Of a DNA stretch of 64,000 nucleotides, positions 1 through 12,142 are shown one piece after another; within the stretch, counting starts at the first letter, position 1; every line of letters starts with the position of its first letter. Origin of the DNA: Mauremys mutica (taxonomy: Eukaryota; Chordata; Testudines; Geoemydidae); NCBI RefSeq assembly GCF_020497125.1, contig NC_059072.1, positions 270,922,045 to 270,986,044 on the forward strand, given 5' to 3'. The position numbers and the translations under genes were made by a program. Under the pieces are notes generated by a model. That model had not been told where the DNA came from and ran no database searches. It saw nothing but the letters and a program-made list of their open reading frames with translations.

Positions 1-427
1 GGAAGGACTGGACCCTCATGAAGGACACTGACCAAACCTCAAAGGACTCCAAGGAGTGGTAAGAACTCTGGAGGATGGGAGTTGCATTCAGGTTTTTGTT
101 GTTTTTCCACAGACACGTAAATCTCTTGTGCTTTCAAAGCCTGTGTGCTCCTTACTTTATCTACCACACAGAGTTGTACTATACACTGGAGTGCCCATGA
201 AGGTGAGAGGGTGCCTAGGCTCCTGAGGAGACTTGGGGGATTCAGCACTAGTCTTGGGCCTCCTGCAGCATTCCACATCCCAAGCTGGGAGTGCTAGATA
301 GGGGCTCTGCACCCCAGGTATGTGCCTAATTGAAGACAGAGCTGGAGACAGTATCTAGGCTTAAAAACACGTGGGATTCAAAGGCTGGATCCAGTTATAA
401 CAGCCTGGTGACCATTCACAAGTGGGG
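1..427. other. Unassigned sequence, no gene seen
   Basis: I see no coding signal, RNA gene or recognisable repeat here. The short open frames have no domain-like content. The stretch ends where the terminal repeats of a CR1 copy begin. Confidence 0.4.
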
Positions 428-1165
428 GGACTCTCATAAGAACATAAGAACGGCCATACTGGGTCAGACCAAAGGTCCATCTAGCCCAGTCTTCCGACAG
501 TGGCCAATGGCACGTGCTTCAGAGACAATTAACAGAACAGATAATCACCAAGTGACCCATCCCCATTCCCAGCTTCTGGCAAATGGAGGCTAGGGACTCC
601 ATCCCTGCCCATCCTGGCTAATAGCCATTGATGGACCTATCCCCCATGAATTTATCTAGTTCTCTTTCTAACCCTGTTATAGTCTTGGCCTTCACAATAT
701 CCTCTGGCAAAGAGTTCCATGGGTTGACCGTGGGTTGTGTGAATAAATACTTCTTTTTGTTTGTTTTAAACTCGCTGCCTATTAATTTCATTTGGTGAAC
801 CCTAGTCCTGATGTTCTGAGAAGGAGTAAACAACACTTTCCCAATATCAGTCATGATTTTATAGACCGCTCTCATATCCCCCCTTAGTCGTCTCTTTTCC
901 AAGCTGAAAAGTCCCAGCCTTATTAATCTCTCCTCAGATGGAAGCTGTTCCATACTCTTTTAATCTTTTTTGTTGCCCTTTCTGATGCTTTTCCAATTCC
1001 AATATATCTTTTCTGAGATGGGGTGACCACATCTGCACGCAGTATTCAAGAAGTGGACATACCATGGATTTATATAGAGGAAATATGATAATTTTTTTGC
1101 TTTCTTATCTATCCCTTTCTTAATGAGTCCCAATATTCTGTTAGCCTTTTTTGACTCAGCGAGGA
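428..1165 (-). mobile_element. CR1 LINE, 5'-truncated 3' fragment
   Basis: The low-coordinate end carries the CR1 3' terminus of reptiles: short ATAAGAAC-type repeats (the complement of ATGTTCTT) followed by the tract that in sense orientation reads tagatggacctttggtctga. It matches the ends of the CR1 copies at 17.9, 34.4 and 58.7 kb in this window. The insert runs to about 1165, where similarity to the 18 kb copy stops inside the RT C-terminal region. It is a 5'-truncated retrotransposition product, as is usual for LINEs. CR1 normally leaves little or no target duplication and none is evident. Confidence 0.9.
618..953 (-). pseudogene. CR1 ORF2 C-terminal remnant
   Basis: A 111-codon open stretch aligns with the last part of CR1 ORF2 (about residues 876-991 of the intact copy at 18-21 kb). 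It covers the [21 protein letters not shown] segment and the terminal NSLPED...LDKFM...SINGY segment. This region lies C-terminal to the reverse transcriptase core and contains no catalytic residues. The first residue shown is only the first Met after truncation, not a real start. The fragment has no promoter and is a dead relic. Confidence 0.85.
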
Positions 1166-4100
1166 ATGTAAAAGTTATCTGTTGAAATTGCAGCTCAAAA
1201 TATTAATTGGGCCTGCTTAGAATCTATAATAAATTAAGATTACCAGTTGCTGTGCTCTGCAAATCATTCAAATCTACTAATGTAGCCCTGGTCCCATCTT
1301 CTGCACATTAAAATGTATAGAAGAGAAAATGTACTAACATTTTGTCTGAGCCACCATTGTGATAATTAAAAAATAACCAAGTTTGAAACACTCATAAAGG
1401 AATGGAGAAAGTTGTTGAGCAATACCAGAGTCTCATAATAATAAACACCACATTGCCTTTAGATAAGTGGATCTCAACACTGATTGATCATTATTAGCCC
1501 TAATGTACATATGGGGGAACTGAGGCACAAGCTAAGTGAGTCAGTTGCAAAGCCAGGCATTGAATCAAAATCTCTTGTCTCCCACCTCTGTCCCTATCCT
1601 TTGCATCATGCTAACCCCATGCTGAAACTGAGGCTAAAGAGAAAGTGGCTATCTTACGGCTGTATAAATATTCACAAAGTTAGAAAATTTAAAAAATGAG
1701 AATTATAAATATCTATAAAGCACTTACGATTGATGAACATGTCTTCATCGACTGTGAATACATGCAATATATTTTCAGACTGCACAGTTCATTACAAATG
1801 GCTTCAGTACATTTTAGAAGCTACTTGTAATGAATCAGGCATGGCTGAAAACAAAGTAAAGAGAGGTGTAGTGGTTGTTGACTACTTAGAAGTAATATAT
1901 AACCCAGTCAGAATGAAATAAAAGCAGACATAAATGCTATCTCACTATTTAATAAGTCATTCATAATGAAATATGCATCTTTTAAATAAAGGGAATGCAT
2001 TCGCAGTGGTTAATATGTTAAAATTATTCTCTGCTGTAAATCTGTTGTAAGTTATGCATGTTTATAAATCAATTAGCTTTTCATAACACTGTGACAGGCA
2101 ACCCTTGAAAATACTGGAACAAACTCATTTCTGGTTTAGCTTAATTGTCTTCCAGACTAAAGCAAGAATGATTTTGGCCCATTGCCTTTAAAAAGAGAGG
2201 AATTATTTGGAATTAGTTTCATTTATCAGAGAATATGATGTAACATGGAAATTTTAATAGTATTTTCAATTATTTGTAATACAGGATCTTACTGTACTTG
2301 TGAATTTTAAAAATATATATTTATAGTGAGAAGCATGTTATGACTCAAATTCTGCCAGTTAGGAACACTCAAAACAAAGTAATACGTTTTGGAATCTGGA
2401 TCTTGAGATATTTGATGATTTCTCCATACAATACACATTCTTTTGAGTCATGATGGTTTCTATTGCTGGACAAATCACCCACTCTCACCAAAATGATAAA
2501 AATACTTAAATTACAATGCCCATAAAGCACTTTGATATCCTCAGATAAAGGGAATTTCAACATGTAATGAACATGAATTATAAAATATTATGTTTGTTAT
2601 TCACAATGCACTTCCCTGAACTTCTAACAGCCAGGCTGCAGCATCATACTGCCCTTCAGCAGAAAAGATTGTGGCTAGAAGGCCATCACTAGTGGAGACT
2701 ACCTTACTGGTGTCAAGACTGAAGAGGTTATATAACAAGATGGCCTGAGGCAATCATTGTCCCTTTCCCTGGTAGGAGCCTACTGCAGGTCGGGGGGAAG
2801 ATCACCATGCTTCTCCATGGTTTCCAAAGTGAGAAAGGAAAGAAGATTGGAGGAGTAGAACTGAGTGTGAGGAAAATGCTACTTTTCTTAGTCTCCTTGG
2901 TTCAACTAAGTATAGCCATGACAGAAGTTTGGAGTGGGCAAAAAAGGGGATGTCTGACAAATTCCACTTTCCACTCTTTTCATACGTTGCCGATTCTTTC
3001 AGTCTTGCACTGCATTAAACTGCGAAGGCTGAGTCCTGCTTGATTAATTGTTACATATGTTTAAGATAATTTTAAAGAAGTAATTTACATGTCTTTTTAA
3101 TTTGCAATAGTGATAAGACTCTTTAATGTTATACACTTGTGTTTGCCATTAATAATTCGTACCCCTGCTCTTGTTTTTACATATCACTTCAATCCTGTCA
3201 ATTTATCTTTTGCTTAATCAGGATTTCCCCTACTTGCAGCTTAGTTAAAGAAAGGCCACTGAATAGGGTAAGGGCGTTTGTTACTTTGCCCATAGCCTGT
3301 TGGAAAACATTAGAGGAACTCACACCAGTGGTAATTTTTTGTATTGTATAGTGTGTAATTAGGGCATGTGGGGAAATGTGCTTTAGTTTCCAGCCTTCCT
3401 TCAGTAGCAGAATCAAAAACAAAAGGCAGTTAGTGGGTAGCCAAGATTCTTATTACTAGTTCCTCTTTGCATGAGAAGTTCTCATTAATTAATAGCAGTG
3501 TAGGAAAAACACTCCATACTTTTGTATCTCTTAGGACAGGTTGGACTAGCTGTGTAACTCAGCAGTTCTGAGTTATGGGTTTTTTACTTTTGTTGCTCTG
3601 TTTAATTGGAAGACATAATAAATATTGCAAATGTACATTTGTCTTGCTTGGTCTGAAGCTCCTCAGGTTCTGGAGATGGGTGGATCAATGTTACTTTGTC
3701 AGACCCTAATCATGCACATTTTTTGGTGGTACTATTTTAGTATCAGACACATTGCTGTGACCCCATTTCATTCCTTTTATTATATGTGTGGACTGAAGCT
3801 AGAAACAGAAAATCAAGATCCCTTTGTATGTTTCTATTGTGTGTGATGTTTTTCTTGTTAGAGAAAAAAAGCATTTGAAAGGTGTCTTAACTGAATGTTC
3901 TTTCCTAATTGTAGATTGTGCTCACCACTGCAGAGAACCTAGTGTGTTGAAACACTTATTCACAACAATTTACAATGTAAGAAGAGAAACCAAGACAACG
4001 ATTAAGGGAAAAAAAAACCTATGGAAATCCAAGTGGTGGAGATGTATAATCGTTTTTAATTTTCAATATTGTATTCTGGGTTCATTCCTTATGTCATTTC

Positions 4101-4265
4101 AGGTTCGAGCTGAAGGCAGCTTACACTGATGATTACCAGACCCATAAGGGATTGCCATACCCATATGGAGAGTCAATGTGGAAGATGGTATGGAGATAAA
4201 AGTGGGAGAAGGAAAAGATGGAAAAAGCAAGGGTTGTATTATTATTAGATTACTATTACATGAGA
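1166..4265. other. AT-rich DNA, no gene seen
   Basis: Apart from a MIR relic at 1486-1612, about 3 kb shows no coding signal or clear repeat. The short open frames have no domain-like composition. It is probably intergenic or intronic. Confidence 0.4.
1486..1612 (-). repeat. MIR (CORE-SINE) relic
   Basis: On the + strand the order is attattag, then gggggaactgaggcac, then aagtgagtcagttgcaaagccaggcattgaatcaaa in pieces. This is the complement of the MIR body (GTGCCTCAGTTTCC ... box-B-side AAYCC). The order and spacing match the MIR consensus as I remember it, with many substitutions as expected for an ancient amniote SINE. The boundaries are approximate. Confidence 0.6.
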
Positions 4266-4269
4266 CTAG

Positions 4270-5560
4270 TTACATAGGCCAGAGCCTTGAAGTTCAGAAT
4301 AAGGAGCTTAATTTGATGCAAGAGGAATACAGAGGTGGGGTTGGAAGAGGTGGGTAATATGGTCAAAGTGATAGGCAAGGAAAAAGCAGCAATTTGGACG
4401 CCTATAGGGAATAACATAGGAATTGGGAAGTACAGTGTAGCAGAAGTTGCAGCAATTTAGACGAGAGTTTAAAAAGGGCAAAACAAAGGTTTTAGCCATT
4501 GGGATGGAAAGGAAAAGAGAGTTTAGAGTTTTTGTAGAGGAGAAGATGACAGAATTCAATCACAAATTTGGATATGGCATGGAGAAGGTTGGTGAGCAAA
4601 GGAGAATAACACCAATGTTGGGACCTTGAATGATGGAGGGATTTTACAGTTGAGGAGAAGGAAAGGAGAGTGGAAAGCTTGAGAAAGAATAGAAAGAGCT
4701 CTTTTATTTTTTCCATGGCCTGTCTCAGTTTAAGCCAGAAGTCTCAAGGAAGAGATGTCAGAGAGGGAAGCAGAGATATGTGACCAAAAATCAGGGACAA
4801 GATTATGAATACTGAGACCGATTTGTAAGCTATCAGGATAAAAATGGTAATTAAAGCTTTATATGAGAGCAAATGAGGTCAGCCTTGGACAGAGTAAAGG
4901 TAAAAGATGAAATGACTAAGGAATGAACACGGAAGATTTTTTCATATGGAGAATGGAAGAAAGGTGGAGGAGACAACCAAAAGAAGAGATACTAAAAGAG
5001 AAATAAGAGGAGGAGAATCAGGAGCATATACTGTCACAGAAACACAAGGAGAAGAGAAGGTCCAAGATGACTAAAGAAAACTGTGAGGGTAGAGTGGATG
5101 TTGCAGAAAGAGGGTGAGAATGGAGCAGAGGTCTTTAGATTTGACCTAGAAGAGTCAATTGGTGACGCTGGCAGAAGTGGTTTCAGTGATTAAGAGGACA
5201 CAGAAACCAGACTGTAGGGGAATGCAGGAGAGAAAGTCTAGGTGGAGGGAGCAAGCTACATACTTCAGAAGTTGGGAGGCAAATGGAAGGCGAGAGATGG
5301 ATTGATAGTTGGCAAAGCAAGTGGGATCAAAGGAATGTTTTTTGAAAAGATTGGAGATAATGGAGAAGGTGACTGGGAGAATGAGGAAGCAAGGAGAGCT
5401 AGAAGTGAGGAGGGAATATGGTTGGGAGGTTGGAAGGTTAGAAAAGTTGAGTGACTTCCAATTCAGAGATGAGAACAAAGGAGGAGATGATGCTAGGAGC
5501 ACCTTAAGAAAATGGGAAATGGTCTCTCTATATTCTATCTTTTTTTCCCTTTAAAGAATA
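4270..5560 (-). mobile_element. L2-like LINE relic (RT region)
   Basis: This purine-rich block on the + strand is pyrimidine-rich on the - strand, where it reads as a decayed L2-type reverse transcriptase. Around 5155-5502 (-) the peptide contains LFKKHSFDPTCFANYQSIS followed by RLPFASQLLKYV and LQSGF. That is the order of the RT fingers motif (LKKP..DP..NYRPISNLPFLSKILE...QSGFR) in L2/CR1-group LINEs. Further pieces continue down to about 4290, with a DISS-like motif near 4760 and a weak thumb region. Many stops and frameshifts make it an old dead copy. The outer limits are uncertain by 100 bases or more. Confidence 0.65.
5155..5502 (-). pseudogene. L2-like reverse transcriptase fragment
   Basis: A 115-codon open stretch in the L2-like relic. 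Its middle reads as the RT fingers segment (NYQSISRLPFA for NYRPISNLPF, then LQSGF for FQSGF). The catalytic DD box lies further downstream and is not recognisable in the decayed sequence. It is a non-functional remnant. The first Met is arbitrary. Confidence 0.55.
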
Positions 5561-7403
5561 TGTCTATCATGCCTGCCTCCTCTGGTCTGCCAAGCCATTA
5601 CCCTCTCCTTATTTAAAAACTTCCTAGGAACTCAGTTTTCCCAAGTTTACAAGTGAGGCAATAATATATTTTTTTTAAATGTACAGAAGCACTAAGAAGT
5701 GCACATACATAAACTGAGTGTACTATGATTATATCGTTTTATCCCTTGACCTCCTTCTTCACTGTTTGTCTCCCTTGTCCATTACATTGCACTGCATGTT
5801 AGACAATAATTTTTTTGGTGTGTGAACCATAGTCTACTTTTAAAAAAATGATTAGTGGCTTTGGATGCATTCATTTTTGGGTGTCTAATCAGTCACACCT
5901 TAGAGGAGTCTCAATTTCAGAGGGTGGAGCCCTGTACTTTCTGAAAATCAGGTCCCTTTGAGGTACCATCTTAGGTTGGGTACACAAAAATTGGGTCTAA
6001 AATCTAGGCCTCCTACGAAGTGGCTAGCACATTTTGGGCACTATAACAACACATTCTGGGTGGAGAGGAATTAGAAGAGGGAGAGGAAAGAGATCCTCAA
6101 GAGTCCCTGTGCACTGGAAAGTGTGTTTCACAGCCTCACAGGATATGTTGATGTAAAAGGGAACATCAGGTATAGGCCAAGGATGAAGCCGCTGGAACCT
6201 CACATATATGTATGCTGGGTACAACAGCCCCAGCGTGTCCATCATTAATTATTAGGAATTCTAGTGTCGGGATGATTTTAGCCCTCCAGCTGCTGTCTGA
6301 TGGTCATATTACAGTATTAACCTAGTCAGGATATTGCCATCTGCATCTGGCTATGAGGTTGCAAACCTTTCCTTTTGGATGCAGACCAAGCCACTGTCAT
6401 CCATGCTTTTGTTACTGTGCCCTTTCTGTGCACTGGAGATGCTCCCAACCTCTGTTAAGTTCTTCACATGAAGCACAGGTATTTGGGCTTTGTGTGAGGT
6501 GTTTGAGAAGGTTAGATTTCATTGCACCACAAGGTTTCTCACGTCCCTTAACGAAGATGGGGAGACCCCAATTTTCTCAGTTCATAGGGCCAAGAAATTC
6601 TTTAATCCGGTCCTGGTATGGGCCAAGGATCAAATATTCTTCTGCTTCTTGAGCACACTGTTAGTACTTAAAAAATACAGCCTGGCTTACAGAGGTCCTG
6701 AGCAGTCATTGAAGAACTGTACTTATTTATTTTCAGCACTTCTGAAAAGGAATCCAATAATAAATTGAATATAAAGGAACATCCTGGGTACTGACATGCA
6801 AATTAGCACAACTGTATATTGAAACTGCTGTCAAGCCTTTTTACATTTCAGCTGCATCAGAGCATAGCCCTCTGTAGGGCATTTTGATTCATTTGAAACT
6901 TTTCTAAGGCCAGACCATGTTTTCTCAGACCTGCATCCAGCTTTCTACACATGCAACTATATTGTCCTGGCTTTATTACTAAACAGGACTGGGAGATCCT
7001 ACTCTGGATACAAAGGTATTTTGACAAAAGAAAGATCTTGACCCTTTCCCCAAAATAATCTATTGTTTTTATGCTCACAAAATACTAGACAGCAAAAGAG
7101 GGCTGTATCTTGAGCTTAAATACTGAATGATGAATTCCTATAAATTTAATATATTCATAGAAGTTTCCAGATTAATAGTAAAGCTTTGTTTAATATGAAA
7201 GCATCAAAACACTAAAATAAATTGTTTTGGAAATGAAAATAATATAGCCTTAAAAGCCACTTAAAGATTTCATTACAGAACTCCTGAAGACAAATTAATC
7301 AGGGCAAGTTCATGTGAACAAACTTGGCAACTAATCCTGCAACAGGTAACTATCATTGTGAGTGCTCCCATTAGTGTCTATAAAATACAATATGAGAATA
7401 AAG
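5561..7403. other. Unassigned sequence, no gene seen
   Basis: Ordinary AT-rich DNA with no coding signal, RNA gene or clear repeat in either strand. The short open frames look random. Confidence 0.4.
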
Positions 7404-7746
7404 CACGGGTCGGCAACCTCTGTCACGCGGCTCGCCAGGGTAAGCACCCTGGTGGGCCGGGCCAGTTTGTTTACCTGCCGCGTCGGCAGGTTCGTCCGAC
7501 TGCGGCTCCCACCGGCCGTGGTTCGCCGTCCCAGGCCAATGGGGGTGGCGGGAAGCCGCGGCCAGCACATCCTTTGGCCCGCACCACTTCCCACAGCACC
7601 CACTTGCCTGGGACGGCGAACCGCAGCCAGTGGGAGCCTCGGGCAGCTGAACCTGCCAACGCGGCAGGTAAACAAACTGGCCCAGCCCACCAGGGTGCTT
7701 ACCCTGGTGAGCCGCATGCCAGAGGTTGCCAATCGCTGGAATAAAG
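7396..7746. mobile_element. hAT foldback MITE with perfect 8-bp TSD
   Basis: The element is 7404-7738 (335 bp). Its ends are CACGGGTCGGCAACCTCTG and the complement of CCAGCGATTGGCAACCTCTG, and the inverted similarity continues inward for over 100 bp on each side, so the element can fold on itself. The flanks at 7396-7403 and 7739-7746 are both GAATAAAG, a perfect 8-bp target duplication, the hallmark of hAT transposase. It is GC-rich against AT-rich surroundings and encodes no transposase, so it was mobilised in trans. A related copy lies at 40832-41160. The long open frames across it on both strands are by-products of the palindrome. Confidence 0.92.
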
Positions 7747-9344
7747 GATTCTATTGGATTGTGTGTTGAGCAGCTGTTATTGTATAAGGATGAAGGGTCT
7801 GACTGCATAGAGCAAAAGTCAGCCTCCATCTTGAAAGGTGCAGCCCTGGACTACAGAGAGAGAGAGAGAGAGAGAGGACACTGCAGGCTGCAATGAAAAG
7901 AGGGCTCTGCTTTTTGCTGTTTTAGAGCTGTATAATCTTTTAAGTGTAACCGCCCAGGGAGATGACATAGATTCTTGGGACTCTGTCTGATGACGGCTCA
8001 GGGAGAGACACTGTCTCTGGTAGGGAGGGGGAGCCAAGGCAGACTCAGAGTCTGCCCAGCAACCTATAGGGAGTGACAGGCCCTCCCAGGGAGAAGCCAT
8101 TTTGTAGTGTCTGGAGCCAGCCAGGGAAAGGGCAGGACTGGCTGTGTGGGGAGCTGGTGAGTCCCAGGCCTGCAGGCAGGGTTCCCCCGAGAACTGGCTT
8201 CTAGGGACCTGACAGCAGATCCCTCAGCTGGGTTTTTCCTTCCCCACTGATGATTCCCAATTTATAGCGTTTGCTGGGAAATTTCCCCAGCCAGGCTGGG
8301 TTCGCCATCCAGCTCCCTAGGTGAGACCAGTCACCACATGGTCAGCTCTGCTCTGGCTGCTAGTCCAGGGAAGAGGCCTGTGGAGTGTGTGACTGGAGGC
8401 TGGGCTAGGAGGCTACAGTTTGGATGTTAGGATAGTTGTATAACCTACACCTCAAGCCCTGCACCCCTTTGTGGTGAGGGGAAATCCTGGGACCGACGGC
8501 GCCTGATTCCTGCCTGAGGAGGATCCGCGCCAGCGGACACCAGCCCGTCTGCAGTGACTGAGGAGTCCAGCATCATCTTCAAACCTGAGGATCATTCATG
8601 GAGTTTGTGAGTGCACCAGCTTTTAGTTAGTCAGTCAGGGTATTTGTTTGGGGACCCTCTACTCCCTGAACTGTGTCCTCAAGCCAGGGAGTAAGGGTTT
8701 GAGGATTTTATAACCTGCTGCATATTACACCTGTGGAGGGATTTACCACCTCCTCCCACTTGTGAGTCCTTTGGCCTGTACTGAACCCAGTCAGCCACAC
8801 GGCTAAACCACTGCAGAGAAGAATTTTGTGGTTATAGGTCATCAGGGGCCCCAGCAAAGTACGCGTACCAACGGGACACTAATTTTACATTTGCTACATC
8901 AAGTCATGGGTATTTTCAGTGTGGGCACCAGTGACCCTAAAAATAGCGTTTCACCCTGTTATGGTGTATTTGTCTTCTGTTTAATATAATTATTGTATTT
9001 AATATATTTTTATGTGTTTGTGTTATTTCTTGGAAGTCTCCAACTATCTGGCAAGTAAGTGGGGATTACTCTGTAGTCAGAATTTTCCACCCAAGCTGCC
9101 TTGGTGACCCTGCGAGGAAGGAGCGAGGAGAGTGGAGGCACCACCAAACAATTTCATAGAAAAAAAAAAAAGAAGATACACCATGCTGAGTGGGTGGCGG
9201 GATCCAAAAGAACCCAGACCTGTCCATCAAAACCTGTAAGCGGATTGGCATTAAAGGAGCTAACCAGGTGGAGAGGGGTGCTACATAAATAAAAACAATT
9301 GAGTTATTAAAGACAAGTTCTTGCAGCTTTAATATGAAAAACAC
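7747..9344. other. Unclassified GC-richer block
   Basis: About 1.6 kb differs in composition from the flanks but has no convincing reading frame. It holds an (AG)11 tract at 7855-7876 and a 12-base A run at 9160-9171. The text (repeated CAGCC and CAGGG motifs, cgacggcgcctgattcc near 8493) resembles a retroviral LTR or leader or a non-autonomous repeat, but I found no paired ends, target duplication or polyadenylation context that settles it. It could also be an old host transcript region. Confidence 0.35.
7855..7876. repeat. (AG)n microsatellite
   Basis: An uninterrupted run of eleven AG units inside the unclassified GC-richer block. Confidence 0.9.
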
Positions 9345-10944
9345 CCCAGATAACTCATCTGAATAACATTATTCACATGCATAAATGTTGGAAAGATTGA
9401 GCTCTTGCAGCTATTTATTGTTCATGTGTAAATACTGAATGCTGGCAATTATCACAATTTTTGTTTTATACTGCAGATTAAAAATGATTACACGAAAAAT
9501 TAATGCTGCAGAACAGTTTCCATTATATTTCCCTGTTCTCTCATGCTCACCCAACTTTTCAAGGACATATGAATAATAAATATATTTTTATGTTCACAAC
9601 TTGGTGGTTCCACCCTATGTAAACATATGTCTCAAGAAACTAAATGAACATCTACATACTCAGCGAGCGTATGCATACATGAGAATGGATATATCAACCA
9701 TGTAAGAAAAATGAATATGAGTGAAGGTGGGAGGTTAAATAGAGCTGAAAAATGGGGAAATGTAGATATGGAGAGCAGCATAGGTAGGTAGGATACAGTC
9801 AAGGGGAAAGTGAGGGTGACTGAACAAGGATGGAGGTGAGTAACAGAAGGTGTGACTATGAATAGATGCGGAAGTAAACATAGCAATATTAACTCAGCTT
9901 CAATACATACAGATAGTATTTTCTATTCCTGTTTTACTGGCTAAGGCCCTGATCCTACAATGAGCTCCATGAAGTAAGACTCTGCACCAGTGCAGAACCC
10001 CAGTGCCTTCAGTGCAAGGTCTTAACTATGTAGTTTAATATACTCTGTTTATAACACCTATATAATATTACTGTTTGTTGTACAATTTGTCCCGTAAAGC
10101 ACACAGGAAGTATACAATGCATCCATTACATCCTAAATTAACATCACTTTATGAAGCTTAACTTTGGAATTTCCTGACTTTCTGCAATTTTTAAATATTC
10201 ATTCTTATTTTAACCTACAATTAAACTGATTTTTACTGTAATTATAATGATAAATTAATAACATTTGATTATGTATCCTAAATACTACTGCACATTAAAT
10301 AAGCTGGGCAAAACTGTGGCTTAGCCACCTCTGCTTGTTTATTATTCTTTCAGAGTTAGTATAACAAAGCCTGGCTTCATAATTAATGTGCAATTAGACA
10401 GAACTTTGTGGGTGCCTAACTGGTACTCTAGTTCAGTAAATACAAGGCTCAGAGTCAGTAGAATAATGTTGTACTGAGATATGGGAATTCACATAATATT
10501 GTGAGGAGAGGGGACGCTGCTGCAAACAATATCCCAAGGTGACATAGATGAAGCTAAGCTATTAAGTTTACATCATTGCCATTTTCCAGAAGTATACCTG
10601 TCCTTTTGGGTTTGTACATGTACATGAGCCACATGCAAAGCTACGAATTTTCCAAGTGTGTACCTGAGACTAGAGCAATAAGCACCATCACTCTTGGCCC
10701 AATCCTGGGCACTGCAAAAATCTTCTGTATCATTTTCATCATGTGTACAATGGGAAGTCCTAATACCACACCGCATATTGGAGCTAAGATATGCCAGGGC
10801 CCAGCTCTCCCTATGCTGTGGGAAGGAGGATATATTATTCTATAGCTTCATTATGCAAATTTGAGCATAATGATTGACTGTGCAGTGTTACTTACAGAAC
10901 TTTTCAGAAGAGGTGTGAAAATACTTGGTAAATGAATGAACATA
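9345..10944. other. AT-rich DNA, no gene seen
   Basis: No coding signal. Around 9944-10020 there is a weak stretch (ggccctgatcctac ... tgcaccagtgcagaac) resembling an amniote palindromic repeat built on ggccctgatcc and gtgcagagc, but the match is too poor for a separate call. Confidence 0.35.
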
Positions 10945-11137
10945 CACCTCTACCTTGATATAACGCTGTCCTCGGGAGCCAAAAAATCTTACCACATATA
11001 GGTGAAACCACATTATATTGAACTTGCTTTGATCTGCCAGAGTGCGCAGTCCTACCCCCGCCCCCGGAGCACTGCTTTACCGCATTATATTCAAATTCGT
11101 GTTATATTGGGCCGCGTTATATCGGGGTAGATGTGTA
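10943..11137. mobile_element. Tc1/mariner (Tigger-like) MITE with TA TSD
   Basis: The element is 10945-11135 (191 bp). The left end is CACCTCTACCTTGATATAAC and the right end is the complement of CACATCTACCCCGATATAAC, giving roughly 20-bp terminal inverted repeats. TA dinucleotides at 10943-10944 and 11136-11137 form the target duplication typical of the Tc1/mariner/pogo superfamily. The interior repeats the GATATAAC / GTTATAT motif. There is no transposase, so it is a non-autonomous derivative. The Tigger assignment is from memory of similar vertebrate repeats. Confidence 0.75.
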
Positions 11138-11937
11138 CTTTGAAAAAGTACTTTCTTTCTTTATAACAATGGATTGCCCTTTGAAAGCTACAAAGTATAC
11201 AGTGATAAATGGACAAGCACATTTTAATGTTAATTCTAATTTAAAGCTACAGAATGTTATATTGGTTTGTCTGGTTATGTTTCCAATGAAAAACTGAATT
11301 ATAGCAAGTGATCCAGTAAGGTTACTTTATACTGAACTTTCATATTTCTTGAGCATTAGTGCATTGCGAGGAATCAGAATTTTGTTTTCTCTTATCAGTG
11401 ACTTCAATAAACACATCTGAAGTTCAACAGCCTATGTCTCAGTTTGGTATTTTCATGCATCAAAGCTGGTTGAATTAGCAGGAGTGAATACTTCTTTAAT
11501 GAGACTGCTACAGTTCAGGTCCATTACACTAGCTGGCCTAATCTCCATGCTCTTATTTTTAGTTCATGGTCATTGTGGTAGACTGAGGCCAAACTAAGTA
11601 TATCTAGCTAAGTCATATGATGGGAACATCTCTGGCTCTGCATTGCTTCCACCATCTTTCATGCATTTTCAGGGTTTGTGGTAGCAGAATTTAATGCTGA
11701 CTTCTGAAGTTGGTTAGCGACCTTACAAAGCTGTTTCATGGATGCAGAGATCTATGGCTTCTGAGCAAAGCAGATGTTAAGGAAACTAGAGTAGGATAGC
11801 CATGTGAGTAAATTAATTGAGTCAGGACAATGTTCACATGTGGGACTTCTCCATAACATTCTCAAGCATGGTACTGCAGGCACTTTCTGCCTCAATGCAC
11901 CATTTGTACCCATGAGCTTGGAATCAATCTATATGAA
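11138..11937. other. Unassigned sequence, no gene seen
   Basis: No coding signal or recognisable repeat in this interval. The open frame starting at 11804 runs into the inverted Penelope tail and is not a gene. Confidence 0.4.
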
Positions 11938-12142
11938 ACGAAGTAACAATAACAAAGCACATATTCTAAGGGGACCATTCAAGGTAGAGTGGACTGTTAA
12001 CACCTCTTCAATATAGGACAAAAAGAGGGATTAGTGGGTTACTAAGTTATTTATTGTTGTAATAAACCATAAATTCAGTGTCTCTACTACCATGTCCATG
12101 ATTTTTAGTGTCTATCAGAGTTATAAATTTAAGTTCCCGGGG
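11938..12142 (-). mobile_element. Penelope-like element tail, inverted arm
   Basis: Read on the - strand, this stretch contains ccttgaatggtccccttagaatatgtgc in pieces, then the tract ttatggtttattacaac, and finally gacactaaaaatcatggac close to its high-coordinate end. The first tract matches the Penelope tail at 34.95 kb (ccttgaatggtcccttagaat). The arm meets an oppositely oriented arm at about 12140 (cccggggtcatccc), producing a head-to-head inverted structure. Such inverted partial copies are known for Penelope-like retroelements. The family assignment rests on linkage with the GIY-YIG-bearing copy at 34.7 kb. Confidence 0.6.

Noticed and set aside
7331..7829. Open frames of 128-152 codons on both strands over 7.33-7.83 kb
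   Set aside because: They lie across a GC-rich hAT foldback element. Both strands are open because the DNA is palindromic and poor in stop codons, and the peptides have no domain.
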